Origin: Corallococcus silvisoli | GTDB lineage: Bacteria; Myxococcota; Myxococcia; Myxococcales; Myxococcaceae | Direction of reading: 5' to 3' | Length of the DNA stretch: 64,000 nt | Assembly (NCBI RefSeq): GCF_009909145.1 | Contig: NZ_JAAAPJ010000020.1 | Location: 1-64,000, forward strand | Shown: one piece after another, positions 46,218-54,553 of the stretch | Numbering within the stretch: the first letter of the stretch is position 1 | Layout: each line of letters starts with the position of its first letter | Position numbers and translations under genes: made by a program | Notes under the pieces: generated by a model | The model's database searches: none | The model's input: the letters and a program-made list of their open reading frames with translations, nothing else | What the model was told of the DNA's origin: nothing

Positions 46218-46657
46218 GCGCGGGCTCGGGCCTTGGGCAGCTTCGTCTTGCCCATCTTCAGGACGAGCTCGAAGTGCTCGGTGGGCGTGGGCGTGACGCT
46301 CAGGCGGCTGCGGGTGAGCAGCGGGAAGTCCTTGAGCGCGGGCGTGGCCTTGATGGTGGCGAGCGTCACCGGGGTGGTGAAGGCGACGACGGGGCCCATG
46401 TCCACGGAGGCCCAGTCCTCGCCGGGCGCGGTGGGGTCGGGCCCGGGCTTCGAGAGCACGCGCGCCACGCCGACGACGGCCTTGTCCTCGTTGGAGTGGT
46501 AGTAGAGGCACAGGTCCCCGGGCGTCATGGCCCGGAGGTTGTTGCGGGCCTCGAAGTTGCGCACGCCCGTCCACGCCGTGCTGCCGTCCTCCTCCAGCTT
46601 CGCGTACGCGTAGACGGAGGGCTCGCTCTTGATCAACCAGTACCGCCGAGTCGCCAT
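46214..46657 (-). CDS. EVE domain protein
   Basis: EVE domains are PUA-like folds that bind modified bases or RNA. The 147-residue protein shows RYWLIKSEPSVYAYAKL, AWTGVRNFEARNNLRAM and PGDLCLYYHSN, the family signature. The last 20 residues are basic (MGKTKLPKARARA). It is the first gene of the two-gene unit with DUF4291. ATG 46657 is the natural start. No toxin or methyltransferase gene lies immediately next to it. Confidence 0.9.
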   Translation of the reverse strand: MATRRYWLIKSEPSVYAYAKLEEDGSTAWTGVRNFEARNNLRAMTPGDLCLYYHSNEDKAVVGVARVLSKPGPDPTAPGEDWASVDMGPVVAFTTPVTLATIKATPALKDFPLLTRSRLSVTPTPTEHFELVLKMGKTKLPKARARA

Positions 46658-47152
46658 GGCCGCGCACCCTAGCGCAGGGCAGGTGCTTCGTCAGTCACGC
46701 ACCAGAGCCCCACGGTGCCGTCTCCCTGGCCCCATGCGATGCCCCGGAGAAGACGGTGCGTAGGGGTGAGGCTCGCGGAGCGCATGGGCCTCATTCGAGA
46801 AGAAGCGTGAACGTCCCGAAGTCGTCCTTGGGGCGAGGCACGTGGGAAGGATAGGAAGCGCAGAGCCACCGGATCGCAGCACCGGTGGCCCACGAGAAAC
46901 CGCATCGCCTCGCACCGAGGGACCCGGCGCACCGCGCTCGGGGGAAAGGTCGCGCATGGAAGCCAGCGTCTCGCCGCGCACCCCTCCGTCCCCGGACCCC
47001 CTTTCGCGGGGACGACAGCCTGCCGGGCGAGCCCCCGCTGCGTGGGGGAGGGCGGTGGCGTCTTCCAGGCCCGGACCCTTGCGACGGGCCTTCACGGAGC
47101 GCACCTCACCTGGAACCTGGGTGGGCGCCTCGCTGGCCCGAGGAGACACAAC
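46658..47152. other. Intergenic region with possible decayed gene
   Basis: This stretch of about 500 bases has no complete gene. On the minus strand two frames hold protein-like fragments. One ends at a TGA at 46791-46793 with residues ending SYPSHVPRPKDDFGTF then TLLLE. The other, around 46670-46740, contains GQGDGTVGLWCV, reminiscent of a WD40 blade. Neither has a start and ribosome site. They may be remnants of a beta-propeller gene or chance. Confidence 0.3.
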
Positions 47153-48691
47153 GTGGCCCTCGTGAAATCCTCGGGCATCCGCGGCAGGCAGCATGGGCTG
47201 GCGGAGCAGGTCTTCTCCCGGGCCGCTGGCGCGCCGCTCATGCCGGGCAACGCCGTGAACCTGCTGCGCGACGCGCGCGAGAACTACCCCGCGTGGTTGC
47301 GCGCCATCCACGAGGCCCAGCGCTCCATCCTCTTCGAGAACTACATCATCGAGGACGACGACGTGGGCCGCGCCTTCGCGGACGCGCTGATGGCCCGCGC
47401 CCGGGACGGCGTGCAGGTCCGCGTGCTCTACGACTGGCTGGGCTGTCAGGGCACCGCGTCCCGGCACTTCTGGCGCACGCTGCGCGACGCGGGCGTGGAG
47501 GTGCGCTGCTTCAATCCCTTCCAGTTCGACCGGCCCCTGGCGTGGCTGGGCCGCAACCACCGCAAGACGCTCACCGTGGACGGGGAGGTGGGGTTCGTGT
47601 CCGGCCTGTGCGTGAGCCACAAGTGGGTGGGCGACGCGGCCAGGGGCGTGGCCCCGTGGCGGGACACCGGCCTGGAGATCCGCGGCCCCGCGGTGGCGGA
47701 CCTCGTGCGTGCCTTCGCCCAGGGCTGGAGCACGGTGGGCGCTCCGCTCGACGAGGAGGCCTGCCTCTCCGCCCGCGCCTCGCTGCCCATGGGCGAGGTG
47801 GCCCTGCGCGTGGTGGCCGGCGTCCCCTGGAGCGCGGGCCTGTTCCGCGTGGACCAGCTCATCGCCTCGCTCGCGCGCCAGCGGCTGTGGCTCACCGACG
47901 CGTACTTCGTGGGCACCGCCGCCTATGTCCAGGCGCTCCGGGCCGCGTCACGCGATGGCGTGGATGTGCGGCTGCTCGTGCCCGGCAGCAGTGACATCCC
48001 CGCGCTGCGCCCCCTCACGCAGGCCGGCTACCGACCCCTGTTGGAGGCCGGCATCCGTGTCTATGAATGGAATGGCACCATGCTCCACGCCAAGACGGCG
48101 GTGGCGGATGGCACCTGGGCACGCGTGGGCTCGTCCAACCTCAACCCCGCGAGCTGGCTGGGCAACTCCGAGATCGACGTCGCGGTGGAGGATGGCCCCT
48201 TCGCCCAGCGGATGGAGGCCATGTACCTGGAGGACCTGGAGCACGCGACCGAGGTGGTGCTCGACGGAAGGGCGCGGCGCCTCAAGGCCGCGCCCCTGCT
48301 GCCTCGCGCGCGGCGGGGTACTCCTGGCCGGCGGGGCAGCATGAGCCGCGCGGCCGCGGGCGCCGTGCGCCTGGGCAACACCGTGGGCGCCGCCGTCACC
48401 AACCACCGCGAGCTGGGCCGCACGGAGTCCAAGGTCGTCTTCGGCGCGGGGGTCGTGCCTCTGGCGCTCGCGGGCGTGGCGCTGTACTGGCCCCACGCCG
48501 TGGCCGTGCCGGTGGCGCTCCTGGGGGTCTGGGCCGGTATCGCCCTATGGAGCCGCGCGCTGCGCCTGCGCCGCCAGGAGGCAGAGGGCTCCCAACAACC
48601 GCCACGGCCCGAGCAGGAGGTGCCGCCCCTGCCCACCTCCGCCGCGCCGCCGGCCGACGCGGCTCCGGAAGCGGAGCCGCGCCAGCCCTGA
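47153..48691 (+). CDS. Phospholipase D / cardiolipin synthase-like protein
   Basis: Members of this family make cardiolipin or cleave phosphodiesters through two HKD active sites. Here they are HRKTLTVD (residues 136-143) and HAKTAVAD (312-319), both intact. Near residues 425-465 are two hydrophobic stretches (GVVPLALAGVALYW and VPVALLGVWAGIAL) that would anchor the protein in the membrane, after the catalytic part instead of before it as in typical Cls. A Pro-rich tail follows. GTG 47153 has AGGAG seven bases upstream, which decides the start over 47042. Cardiolipin synthesis is the likely role. Confidence 0.85.
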   Translation: MALVKSSGIRGRQHGLAEQVFSRAAGAPLMPGNAVNLLRDARENYPAWLRAIHEAQRSILFENYIIEDDDVGRAFADALMARARDGVQVRVLYDWLGCQGTASRHFWRTLRDAGVEVRCFNPFQFDRPLAWLGRNHRKTLTVDGEVGFVSGLCVSHKWVGDAARGVAPWRDTGLEIRGPAVADLVRAFAQGWSTVGAPLDEEACLSARASLPMGEVALRVVAGVPWSAGLFRVDQLIASLARQRLWLTDAYFVGTAAYVQALRAASRDGVDVRLLVPGSSDIPALRPLTQAGYRPLLEAGIRVYEWNGTMLHAKTAVADGTWARVGSSNLNPASWLGNSEIDVAVEDGPFAQRMEAMYLEDLEHATEVVLDGRARRLKAAPLLPRARRGTPGRRGSMSRAAAGAVRLGNTVGAAVTNHRELGRTESKVVFGAGVVPLALAGVALYWPHAVAVPVALLGVWAGIALWSRALRLRRQEAEGSQQPPRPEQEVPPLPTSAAPPADAAPEAEPRQP

Positions 48692-48735
48692 GGTGGGTGC
48701 TCAAGAGCGGGTCTTCCTGGCGACGCAGCGGCGAC

Positions 48736-50388
48736 TCATGGCGCGGCTTCGACGCCCCGCGAATCAGGGGCAGGAGGGGGGGCTCCCGGAATGTCATCCG
48801 TCTGAGCTGTCGTGCCTCCAATCCCACTCCCGAAATGCTGGCCCAGGTTGAAACGGCTGATGATGGGATAGTGGTCGGACGTGGTGTAACGGTACTGGGA
48901 GATGTTCGGGCGCAGCACCGTGGTCGAGTTGGTCACGTAATCAGCCCACAGTTCATTGGTGACGAGCTGGTGGTCGAGGAACGTGTTGCGGCTCGCCGTG
49001 CTCCCCACGCCAGCCTGAGACAGGGCCTGGGTGGTGAACATGTAGTTGTCCGGGTCGTCGACGAAGTTGCGGTAGGGCGTTTCGTACGGCTTACCGGTGC
49101 TGGGGTCGGTGCCGGTGACGATGGACATGTCCACGTCATCATTCCAGTCGCCCACCACCAGGGCCCGCTGCGTGGGCAGGTTGAGGTCCAGATAGGCCTT
49201 GAGCTGCCTGGCGGCGACTGCCCTGCGAGCGTAATCCGTCGGGCTGGTGGCGGACTTCATGTGGATGACGAACGCCGTCACATCCACGGTGGTGTCGCCC
49301 CGCTTGACGCGCAGGTCCACCCGCAGGGGCGGGCGCGTGCCGAATTCGTAGCGGTAATTCGTGAGGACGACATCCGCTCGCAGCACCTGCACCACGTCCG
49401 ACTTGAAGAGCACCCCCACCTTCTGGTCGGAGGAGGAGTATTGGCTCGAACCGGACGACACGCGAGAAGCGTCGTTCGCGAGGAAGCCGTCGTAGCCGGG
49501 CAGCCGTGCCTTCAACGCGTTGAAGTGCGCCGTGTCGACGATTTCAGCCAGGCCCCAGAAGTCCACGCCCGCGTCGGCGATGACCGCCTGGGCATTGGTC
49601 AGCTGAAGCGTTTCGTCACTGGGTCCATACTGCGTGTCCCCAAACCACTCGATGTTCCAGTTGGCCACCGACAGCGGGAAGGTCGAGGGCGCAGGCCCTC
49701 CATCGGATTGCGAGTCCGGGCCGAGGACCACCAGCTCCATTCGCGCTTCGGACGTCGCGCCGTTGGCGTCCTGCACTCGCAGGGTGAGGGGATGGATGCC
49801 CTGCTCCTGCGGGAGGCCGGTCAGCACTCCATCGTCTGAGAGCGAGACGCCGGTCGGCAGCGAGCCCTCCGTCAGGGACCATCGCAGCGGAGGACCCCCG
49901 CCCGCGGCGGCGAGGACTTGCTCGTAGCTGGCGCCTGCGATGGCAGGGGGGAGCGTGGCCCTGACGACCTCGAGAAAGGGCCAGACCTTCAGCGGATAGG
50001 TGCGGGTGTCCTCTTCGCCATTCGCGTCCGTCACGCTGACGGTGAGCGCGAAGTCGCCAGCCTCGGTGCTTTGACCTGTCAGCCTCCCTTCCCCCAAGTA
50101 GAAGGAGAAGCCAGGAGGAGGCGTCAGCGTGTAGCGAAGCGGAGGCAGGCCGCCCGACGCCGTGAACACAGCCTCGTAGTCGAGCCCCACCGTGGTGGAG
50201 GGAAGCGCGCCCTCGGGGAGCCGGGGGCCGCCTTGCGCGGGGCCACGCCCGTCGGGGCATGCGGACAGCAGGACGACGGCGGCGAGCATCCCCGCCATTC
50301 GAGCGAGTGTCCTGAGTCCACGAAGCACGCGCGGATGCGTGCGAAGGCTGTTCGTCGAGCTTGATTCACCTGGTGTACCGCGAATCAT
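48736..50388 (-). CDS. Lipoprotein with Ig-like domains and EEP (endonuclease/exonuclease/phosphatase) domain
   Basis: The 550-residue protein has a lipoprotein signal ending LLSAC at about residue 44, two putative Ig-like repeats (about residues 60-140 and 145-225, with LPEGALPSTTVGLDYEAVFTA and LPPAIAGASYEQVLAAAGGG), then an EEP domain from about residue 240 with NWNIEWFG, GLAEIVD, ALVVGDWNDD and SDHYPIIS, the DNase I-like metal and catalytic motifs. It should be a cell-surface nuclease or phosphodiesterase. ATG 50388 has GGGGATGA upstream; an in-frame ATG at 50298 would also leave a signal. Substrate unknown. Confidence 0.86.
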   Translation of the reverse strand: MIRGTPGESSSTNSLRTHPRVLRGLRTLARMAGMLAAVVLLSACPDGRGPAQGGPRLPEGALPSTTVGLDYEAVFTASGGLPPLRYTLTPPPGFSFYLGEGRLTGQSTEAGDFALTVSVTDANGEEDTRTYPLKVWPFLEVVRATLPPAIAGASYEQVLAAAGGGPPLRWSLTEGSLPTGVSLSDDGVLTGLPQEQGIHPLTLRVQDANGATSEARMELVVLGPDSQSDGGPAPSTFPLSVANWNIEWFGDTQYGPSDETLQLTNAQAVIADAGVDFWGLAEIVDTAHFNALKARLPGYDGFLANDASRVSSGSSQYSSSDQKVGVLFKSDVVQVLRADVVLTNYRYEFGTRPPLRVDLRVKRGDTTVDVTAFVIHMKSATSPTDYARRAVAARQLKAYLDLNLPTQRALVVGDWNDDVDMSIVTGTDPSTGKPYETPYRNFVDDPDNYMFTTQALSQAGVGSTASRNTFLDHQLVTNELWADYVTNSTTVLRPNISQYRYTTSDHYPIISRFNLGQHFGSGIGGTTAQTDDIPGAPPPAPDSRGVEAAP

Positions 50389-50412
50389 TCGTCATCCCCG
50401 AGGCGTGTGAGG

Positions 50413-50452
50413 CCGGCCCTCGCCGTGAAATCAAGCTGCACGGGAGGGCCGG
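50413..50452. other. Hairpin in the region between the EEP gene and the small membrane-protein gene
   Basis: CCGGCCCTC (50413-50421) pairs with GAGGGCCGG (50444-50452) across a 22-base loop. It lies just upstream of the EEP-lipoprotein gene and downstream of the small membrane-protein gene, both on the minus strand. It could end the small gene's transcript or be a leader structure. A run of six A at 50570-50575 (T on the minus strand) is a second possible end. Nothing else is seen in 50389-50669. Confidence 0.3.
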
Positions 50453-50669
50453 GCGTCTGTGCGGGGGAGGAGATTCTTTCAACCGCCGTGAGACGGCTTC
50501 ACGGTGGGTGCATTGTTCCCTCACGGTTTGGCCATGAAGGCTCGAACGCGACGGGGTTCACCCGCGTAGAAAAAAGGGCCCCCGGACCGGACGCGGAGGG
50601 AAGCCTGGGCTCCCCACGTCGCGCTCCGGCCCGAAGGCCCGTGACTCCCTCAGTCCTTCAGGACTGGCT

Positions 50670-50861
50670 TCAAGCCTGCTTCGCGACGCCAGCGGGCACC
50701 GCCGCCCTGCTGCTCAAGAGCGCGCTGCCTCCATAGAGGGCCAGGCCCACCATGCCCAGGACACCCGCCTCGACGCCGTTGCCCAGCGAGGCCCCCATCA
50801 GGCCCACGACGCTGGTCCCGAGCATGAAGACCACCCCCACCGCCCCTGCCACCTTGCCCAT
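50670..50861 (-). CDS. Small membrane protein
   Basis: This 63-residue protein is predicted to have two hydrophobic segments, VAGAVGVVFMLGTSVVGLMGASLG and GVLGMVGLALYGGSALL, with a short Ala/Val-rich tail. It has no recognised family. ATG 50861 has AAGGGG at a spacing of eight. Its frame stays open upstream to 51170 but without family-like content, so the short form is preferred. It may be a phage-shock-like or holin-like small membrane protein; this is only a guess from size and hydrophobicity. Confidence 0.5.
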   Translation of the reverse strand: MGKVAGAVGVVFMLGTSVVGLMGASLGNGVEAGVLGMVGLALYGGSALLSSRAAVPAGVAKQA

Positions 50862-51268
50862 TCCGCTGTCCCCTTGGTGACTGAATTGGACCCCTGAACC
50901 GCAACCGCTGTCCGACGCACATCCACTCTTCAAGACCCGTGCCGGGGTGTTGTTACCCGGGCCCCAGAGGAAGCGTTTTGCGCGGTGGAAGTGGCGTGGG
51001 GCGCGTTGGGCAAACCTCTTCCACCCCGTGGAACCGAACGGCAGAAAGCACAGCCGAGAACAGCGGGGGGGGACCGGAATTTTTCCCGGATGCTCCCATG
51101 TGCGCACGATGTGGCACGCCGTAACCCACCGCATTCCAAGGGATTTCCCTCCGCCTGGCCGCTGGCACACGCGCTGCTAAGAGCCTCCGCCAGAAGCGCA
51201 CCGCCCGGCCCTTCGGGGCGTGTGATTGGTGGCTCGCGCGGACATCAGTGAACGAAGGAGAGCGGAAG
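50862..51268. other. Intergenic region upstream of exoA
   Basis: This stretch of about 400 bases separates the divergent small membrane-protein gene and exoA. It contains the sigma-54 promoter match at 51163-51178 and a TGGCACGC at about 51112 without a partner -12. Symmetric G- and C-runs are present (for example seven G near 51067) but no gene is supported. Enhancer sites for an activator would be expected here; none can be named. Confidence 0.5.
51163..51178 (+). promoter_or_regulatory. Sigma-54 promoter candidate of the exo locus
   Basis: TGGCAC (51163-51168), five bases, then CTGCT (51174-51178) fits the sigma-54 consensus TGGCAC-N5-TTGCW with one mismatch. The invariant GG and GC are exactly 12 bases apart. 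It is 90 bases upstream of the exoA start. A developmental enhancer-binding protein would be needed to use it; this agrees with the developmental expression of exo known for M. xanthus. Confidence 0.68.
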
Positions 51269-51838
51269 ATGGGAATGCGGCGCACGGGGTTCTGGACGGT
51301 GATGGGGATGCTCCTCCTGTCGGGTTGTGCTCACCAGCAAACGCTGAAGGTCGACAACGCGGATCAGCCTTACCGCATTGGCCGTGAGGACGTGCTCGAC
51401 GTGAGTGTGTGGCGGGATCAGGAGCTGTCGCGCACGGTGCCGGTGCGCCCGGACGGCTACATCTCCGTTCCGATGGTGGGGGAGATCCAGGCCGCGGGCA
51501 AGACGCCCACGGAGCTGGCCGAGGCGCTCAAGGCGGGCCTCCAGCCGTTCGTGCAGGAGCCGCGCGTGACGGTCATCGTCCGCGAGGTCAACAGCACCCG
51601 CGTCTTCGTGACGGGCGAAGTGGCCCACCCGGGCGCCTACCCGCTGCGGGGCCGCGTGTCGCTGCTGCAGGCCATCGCGCTGGCGGGCGGCTTCACCGAC
51701 TTCGCCAACTCCGACGGCATCGTCGTCATCCGCACGGACGGCAACGGCGGGCAGTTCCCGGTGCGCTACAGCGACCTGGTCTCCCCCAAGGGCGAGAGCG
51801 TCATCCTGCGGCCGGGTGACACCGTCGTCGTCCCGTGA
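51269..51838 (+). CDS. exoA: Outer-membrane polysaccharide export lipoprotein (Wza/OPX)
   Basis: OPX proteins form the outer-membrane part of Wzx/Wzy-dependent polysaccharide export. The 189-residue protein has a lipoprotein signal ending LLLSGC at residue 20, a PES-type export domain (YRIGREDVLDVSVWRD, RPDGYISVPMVGEI) and one SLBB domain (VFVTGEVAHPGAYPL, LLQAIALAGGFTDFA). It is short, lacking the C-terminal barrel-forming helix of E. coli Wza. GGAG lies eight bases before ATG 51269. As first gene of the locus it corresponds to exoA (fdgA) of M. xanthus by order and family. Confidence 0.88.
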   Translation: MGMRRTGFWTVMGMLLLSGCAHQQTLKVDNADQPYRIGREDVLDVSVWRDQELSRTVPVRPDGYISVPMVGEIQAAGKTPTELAEALKAGLQPFVQEPRVTVIVREVNSTRVFVTGEVAHPGAYPLRGRVSLLQAIALAGGFTDFANSDGIVVIRTDGNGGQFPVRYSDLVSPKGESVILRPGDTVVVP

Positions 51839-51922
51839 CGGGGGCCGGACGCGCGGTCGAAAGAAAGACAGACATCCAGAGGCAGGGAGCGTGGGCGTGT
51901 GGGTTTGGACGGGAGGGCGGCG

Positions 51923-53071
51923 GTGAGGGGCAACTGGAAGCGAGCAGTGATTACAGGCTGTCTCATCGCCGCGCCGGCCGCGCAGGCAGCCACCATCCTG
52001 GCGCCGCGACTGCGCCTGACGGCGGAGGAGCGCTTCGACAATGACCTGCGCCTGGGCGCCAATGGCACCAACGGGCAGTTCATGACGAAGCTGTCCCCCC
52101 GGCTGGGCCTGGACGTGAAGAACGAGCAGGTGACGTTCGACTCGTACTACGCCGGGGACCTCCTGGCCCGGCACGGCTCCGGCAAGGTGACCTTCGATCA
52201 CCGCCTGGGATTGGGCTTCCGCGACGTGCTGTCGCGCCGGCTGCGGCTGGACGCCAGCGCGAGGGTGTTCCGCGTCTCCGACCCCACGTCGCTGCCGCGC
52301 GACGGCCTGGCGCGCTCCACGTCCCCCACCTTCTATGCGCAGACGCGGGTGGGGCTCACGGGGCGCGTGACGGAGCGGATGGATGTCCGCGGCAACTACC
52401 TGTTCGAAGCGACTCGCATCATCGAACCGGGGCGGGTCGCGGGCTACGCGCACACCCCCTCGGTGGAGCTGTGGTACCGCACCACGCGCCGGCTGTCCCT
52501 GGGCGCGGAGTACCGCTACCAGGGCTTCCTGTACGACGGTGATTACAGCCAGGCGCACAGCGCGGCGGCGGCCCTGCGCTACCGGCTGGGCCGCCCGACC
52601 ACGCTGACCGTCCGGGCCGGGCCGGTGCGCTACCTGCCCTCGATTTCGTCTCGCGGTGGGTGGTTGCCCCGCGTGTCGCTGGAGCTGATGCGCGAGGGTG
52701 AGCGCACCGACCTGGGCTTCGCGACGGGGCACGACCTGGTGGGGGCCAGCGGCTTCTCCGGAGCGGTGTGGGCGGACTACGCGTCATTGATTGGCGCGCA
52801 CCGGTTCACCCAACGGCTGTCCGCCTTCGGCGCGGCCAGCTTCTTCCGCAACGGGGCGGCGCCAGGACACAACTACAAGGAGTGGCGGAACACCGTGAAC
52901 GTGTCGCAGGGCTATGCGGTGGGAGGAGGCGTCGAGTACCGGCTCAGCCGGAAGCTCGCGCTGCAGGGGGCGGTGGACCGCATCGCGCAGGTGGGCGCGG
53001 CGGACGTCGTCGGTGCGGGGGACCTGACACGCAACGTGTTCGCCCTCCGTCTGGTCATGACACCTTGGTAG
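51923..53071 (+). CDS. exoB: Outer-membrane beta-barrel-like protein
   Basis: The protein, about 382 residues long, has a signal peptide (AVITGCLIAAPAAQA) followed by alternating hydrophobic/polar strands with frequent aromatic ends (LRLTAEERFDNDLRLG, VTFDSYYAGDLL, LWYRTTRRLSLGAEYRYQG), the look of a beta-barrel porin. The C-terminus ends in strand VFALRLVMTPW, with a terminal aromatic typical of BAM substrates. It is likely an outer-membrane channel paired with the short OPX lipoprotein, replacing the missing Wza barrel. GTG 51923 has GGGAGGG upstream; 51899 is an alternative. Symbol from gene order. Confidence 0.75.
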   Translation: MRGNWKRAVITGCLIAAPAAQAATILAPRLRLTAEERFDNDLRLGANGTNGQFMTKLSPRLGLDVKNEQVTFDSYYAGDLLARHGSGKVTFDHRLGLGFRDVLSRRLRLDASARVFRVSDPTSLPRDGLARSTSPTFYAQTRVGLTGRVTERMDVRGNYLFEATRIIEPGRVAGYAHTPSVELWYRTTRRLSLGAEYRYQGFLYDGDYSQAHSAAAALRYRLGRPTTLTVRAGPVRYLPSISSRGGWLPRVSLELMREGERTDLGFATGHDLVGASGFSGAVWADYASLIGAHRFTQRLSAFGAASFFRNGAAPGHNYKEWRNTVNVSQGYAVGGGVEYRLSRKLALQGAVDRIAQVGAADVVGAGDLTRNVFALRLVMTPW

Positions 53072-53106
53072 GCAACTTTCGAGTTCGAGGCATGGAGGAG
53101 CGGATC

Positions 53107-54516
53107 ATGGAGCGTGGGATGACGGCGGACCAGATGCTTGCGGCGCTGTGGCGTCGCAAGGCCCTGGTGGGGGCGATCGCTGCGGCAATCTTCGTCTTGG
53201 GCGTGGCCATCGTGGTGACCCGGCCGAGCATTTATGAGGCATCGGTGGTGGTGCGCGTGGAGCCGCAGCGCCCGGGGGAGGAGATGGTCCAGCGCACGGT
53301 GAGCGAGCTCATCGAACAGCGGCTGGTCACCGTGCGCCAGGAGCTGCTGGCGCGGCCGGTGCTGCAGAAGGCCATCGAGGAGATGAACCTCTACCCGGAG
53401 CTCGTCTCCGAGAAGGGCGTCGAGGCCGCGGTGGAGCAGATGCGCAAGGACATCACCGTGCGCGTCGAGGGTGAGACGGCCTTCGAGCTCACCTACGCCG
53501 GGCGCGACCCGCAGGTGGTGGCGCAGGTGACCAACCGCCTGCCGGCCATCTTCTCCGAGGAGACGCTGAAGATCCGTCAGGCGCAGGCGGCTCGCGCCAC
53601 GGACCTCTTCAACGGCGAGATGATCTCCATGGGCAAGGCCGTGTCCTCCTGGGAGAGCAAGATCTCCCGCTTCAAGGTGGACCACCTGGGCGAGCTGCCC
53701 GAGCAGATGGAGATGAACATGCGCGGCCTGGAGCGCATCAGCGCCCAGCTGCAGACCAAGTCCGAGGAGCTGCGCACCGCGGAGGCGCGCCGCTCCGACC
53801 TGGCCCGCGCCCGCAACGCGGCGGACAGCGAGGCCGGCCGGCTGGAGACGGCGGAGAGCGGGCTGTCCCGCACGCTGACCCAGGCCAAGACCCAGTGGAC
53901 GGAGGACCACCCGGAAGTGAAGCGCATGGAGCGTGAGCTGGGAGACATCAACGGCCAGCGCAAGGAGGCGGAGGGCCGCATGACCGCCGAGCGCAACGAG
54001 CGCACCCGCGTGACCCTGCTCGTCGCCAACATCCAGAAGGACATCATGGACCTGCAGAAGCAGGCGGAGGCCTACCAGGCGCGGTTGAACAACACGCCCC
54101 GCTGGGCCCAGGAGCTGTCCGTGATGAACCGCGACTACGAGATCGCCCGCACCAAGTACCAGAGCGTGGTGAGCCGCAAGGTGGAGGCGGAGATCGCCCA
54201 GGAGCTGGAGGCCAAGAGCGCCCAGAGCCTGTTCAACGTCATCTCGCCCGCCGGGGTGCCTTCCGCGCCGGCCCGCCCGGACCGCATGAGCGGGCTGCTC
54301 ATCGCCGCCCTGGTGGCCCTGGCCCTGGGGGTCCTCACCGGCACCGTCCTGGAGATGCGCGACGACAGCCTGCGCGACGGCTCCGAGGTCCGCGAGCGCC
54401 TGACGCTGCCCGTCCTGGCGGTGGTCCCGAACATGCAAGGCAAGACGGAGAAGCGCGTGTTGATGCCAATGAACGGCAGCAAGAACAGCGTCTCGTCACC
54501 CACGTCCCTGAATTAA
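53107..54516 (+). CDS. exoC: Wzz-type polysaccharide co-polymerase
   Basis: PCP proteins set chain length and link polymer assembly to export. The 469-residue protein has an N-terminal membrane segment (ALVGAIAAAIFVLGVAIVV, about residues 20-38), a Wzz head (IYEASVVVRVEPQ), a long coiled coil (about residues 165-355, Glu/Arg/Ala-rich) and a second membrane helix near residues 395-415 (GLLIAALVALALGVLTGTVL). It lacks a fused kinase domain, so the tyrosine kinase is encoded separately by the next gene. ATG 53107 has GAGGAG six bases upstream and is preferred to 53092. Confidence 0.85.
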   Translation: MERGMTADQMLAALWRRKALVGAIAAAIFVLGVAIVVTRPSIYEASVVVRVEPQRPGEEMVQRTVSELIEQRLVTVRQELLARPVLQKAIEEMNLYPELVSEKGVEAAVEQMRKDITVRVEGETAFELTYAGRDPQVVAQVTNRLPAIFSEETLKIRQAQAARATDLFNGEMISMGKAVSSWESKISRFKVDHLGELPEQMEMNMRGLERISAQLQTKSEELRTAEARRSDLARARNAADSEAGRLETAESGLSRTLTQAKTQWTEDHPEVKRMERELGDINGQRKEAEGRMTAERNERTRVTLLVANIQKDIMDLQKQAEAYQARLNNTPRWAQELSVMNRDYEIARTKYQSVVSRKVEAEIAQELEAKSAQSLFNVISPAGVPSAPARPDRMSGLLIAALVALALGVLTGTVLEMRDDSLRDGSEVRERLTLPVLAVVPNMQGKTEKRVLMPMNGSKNSVSSPTSLN

Positions 54517-54553
54517 TTGCCGCCCCCAGATGGAAAGGATTGGAGAAAACCAG

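Noticed and set aside
50862..51170. N-terminal extension of the small membrane protein
   Set aside because: The extension has no ribosome site and an irregular Arg/Gly/Cys composition; the short form has a good AAGGGG site.
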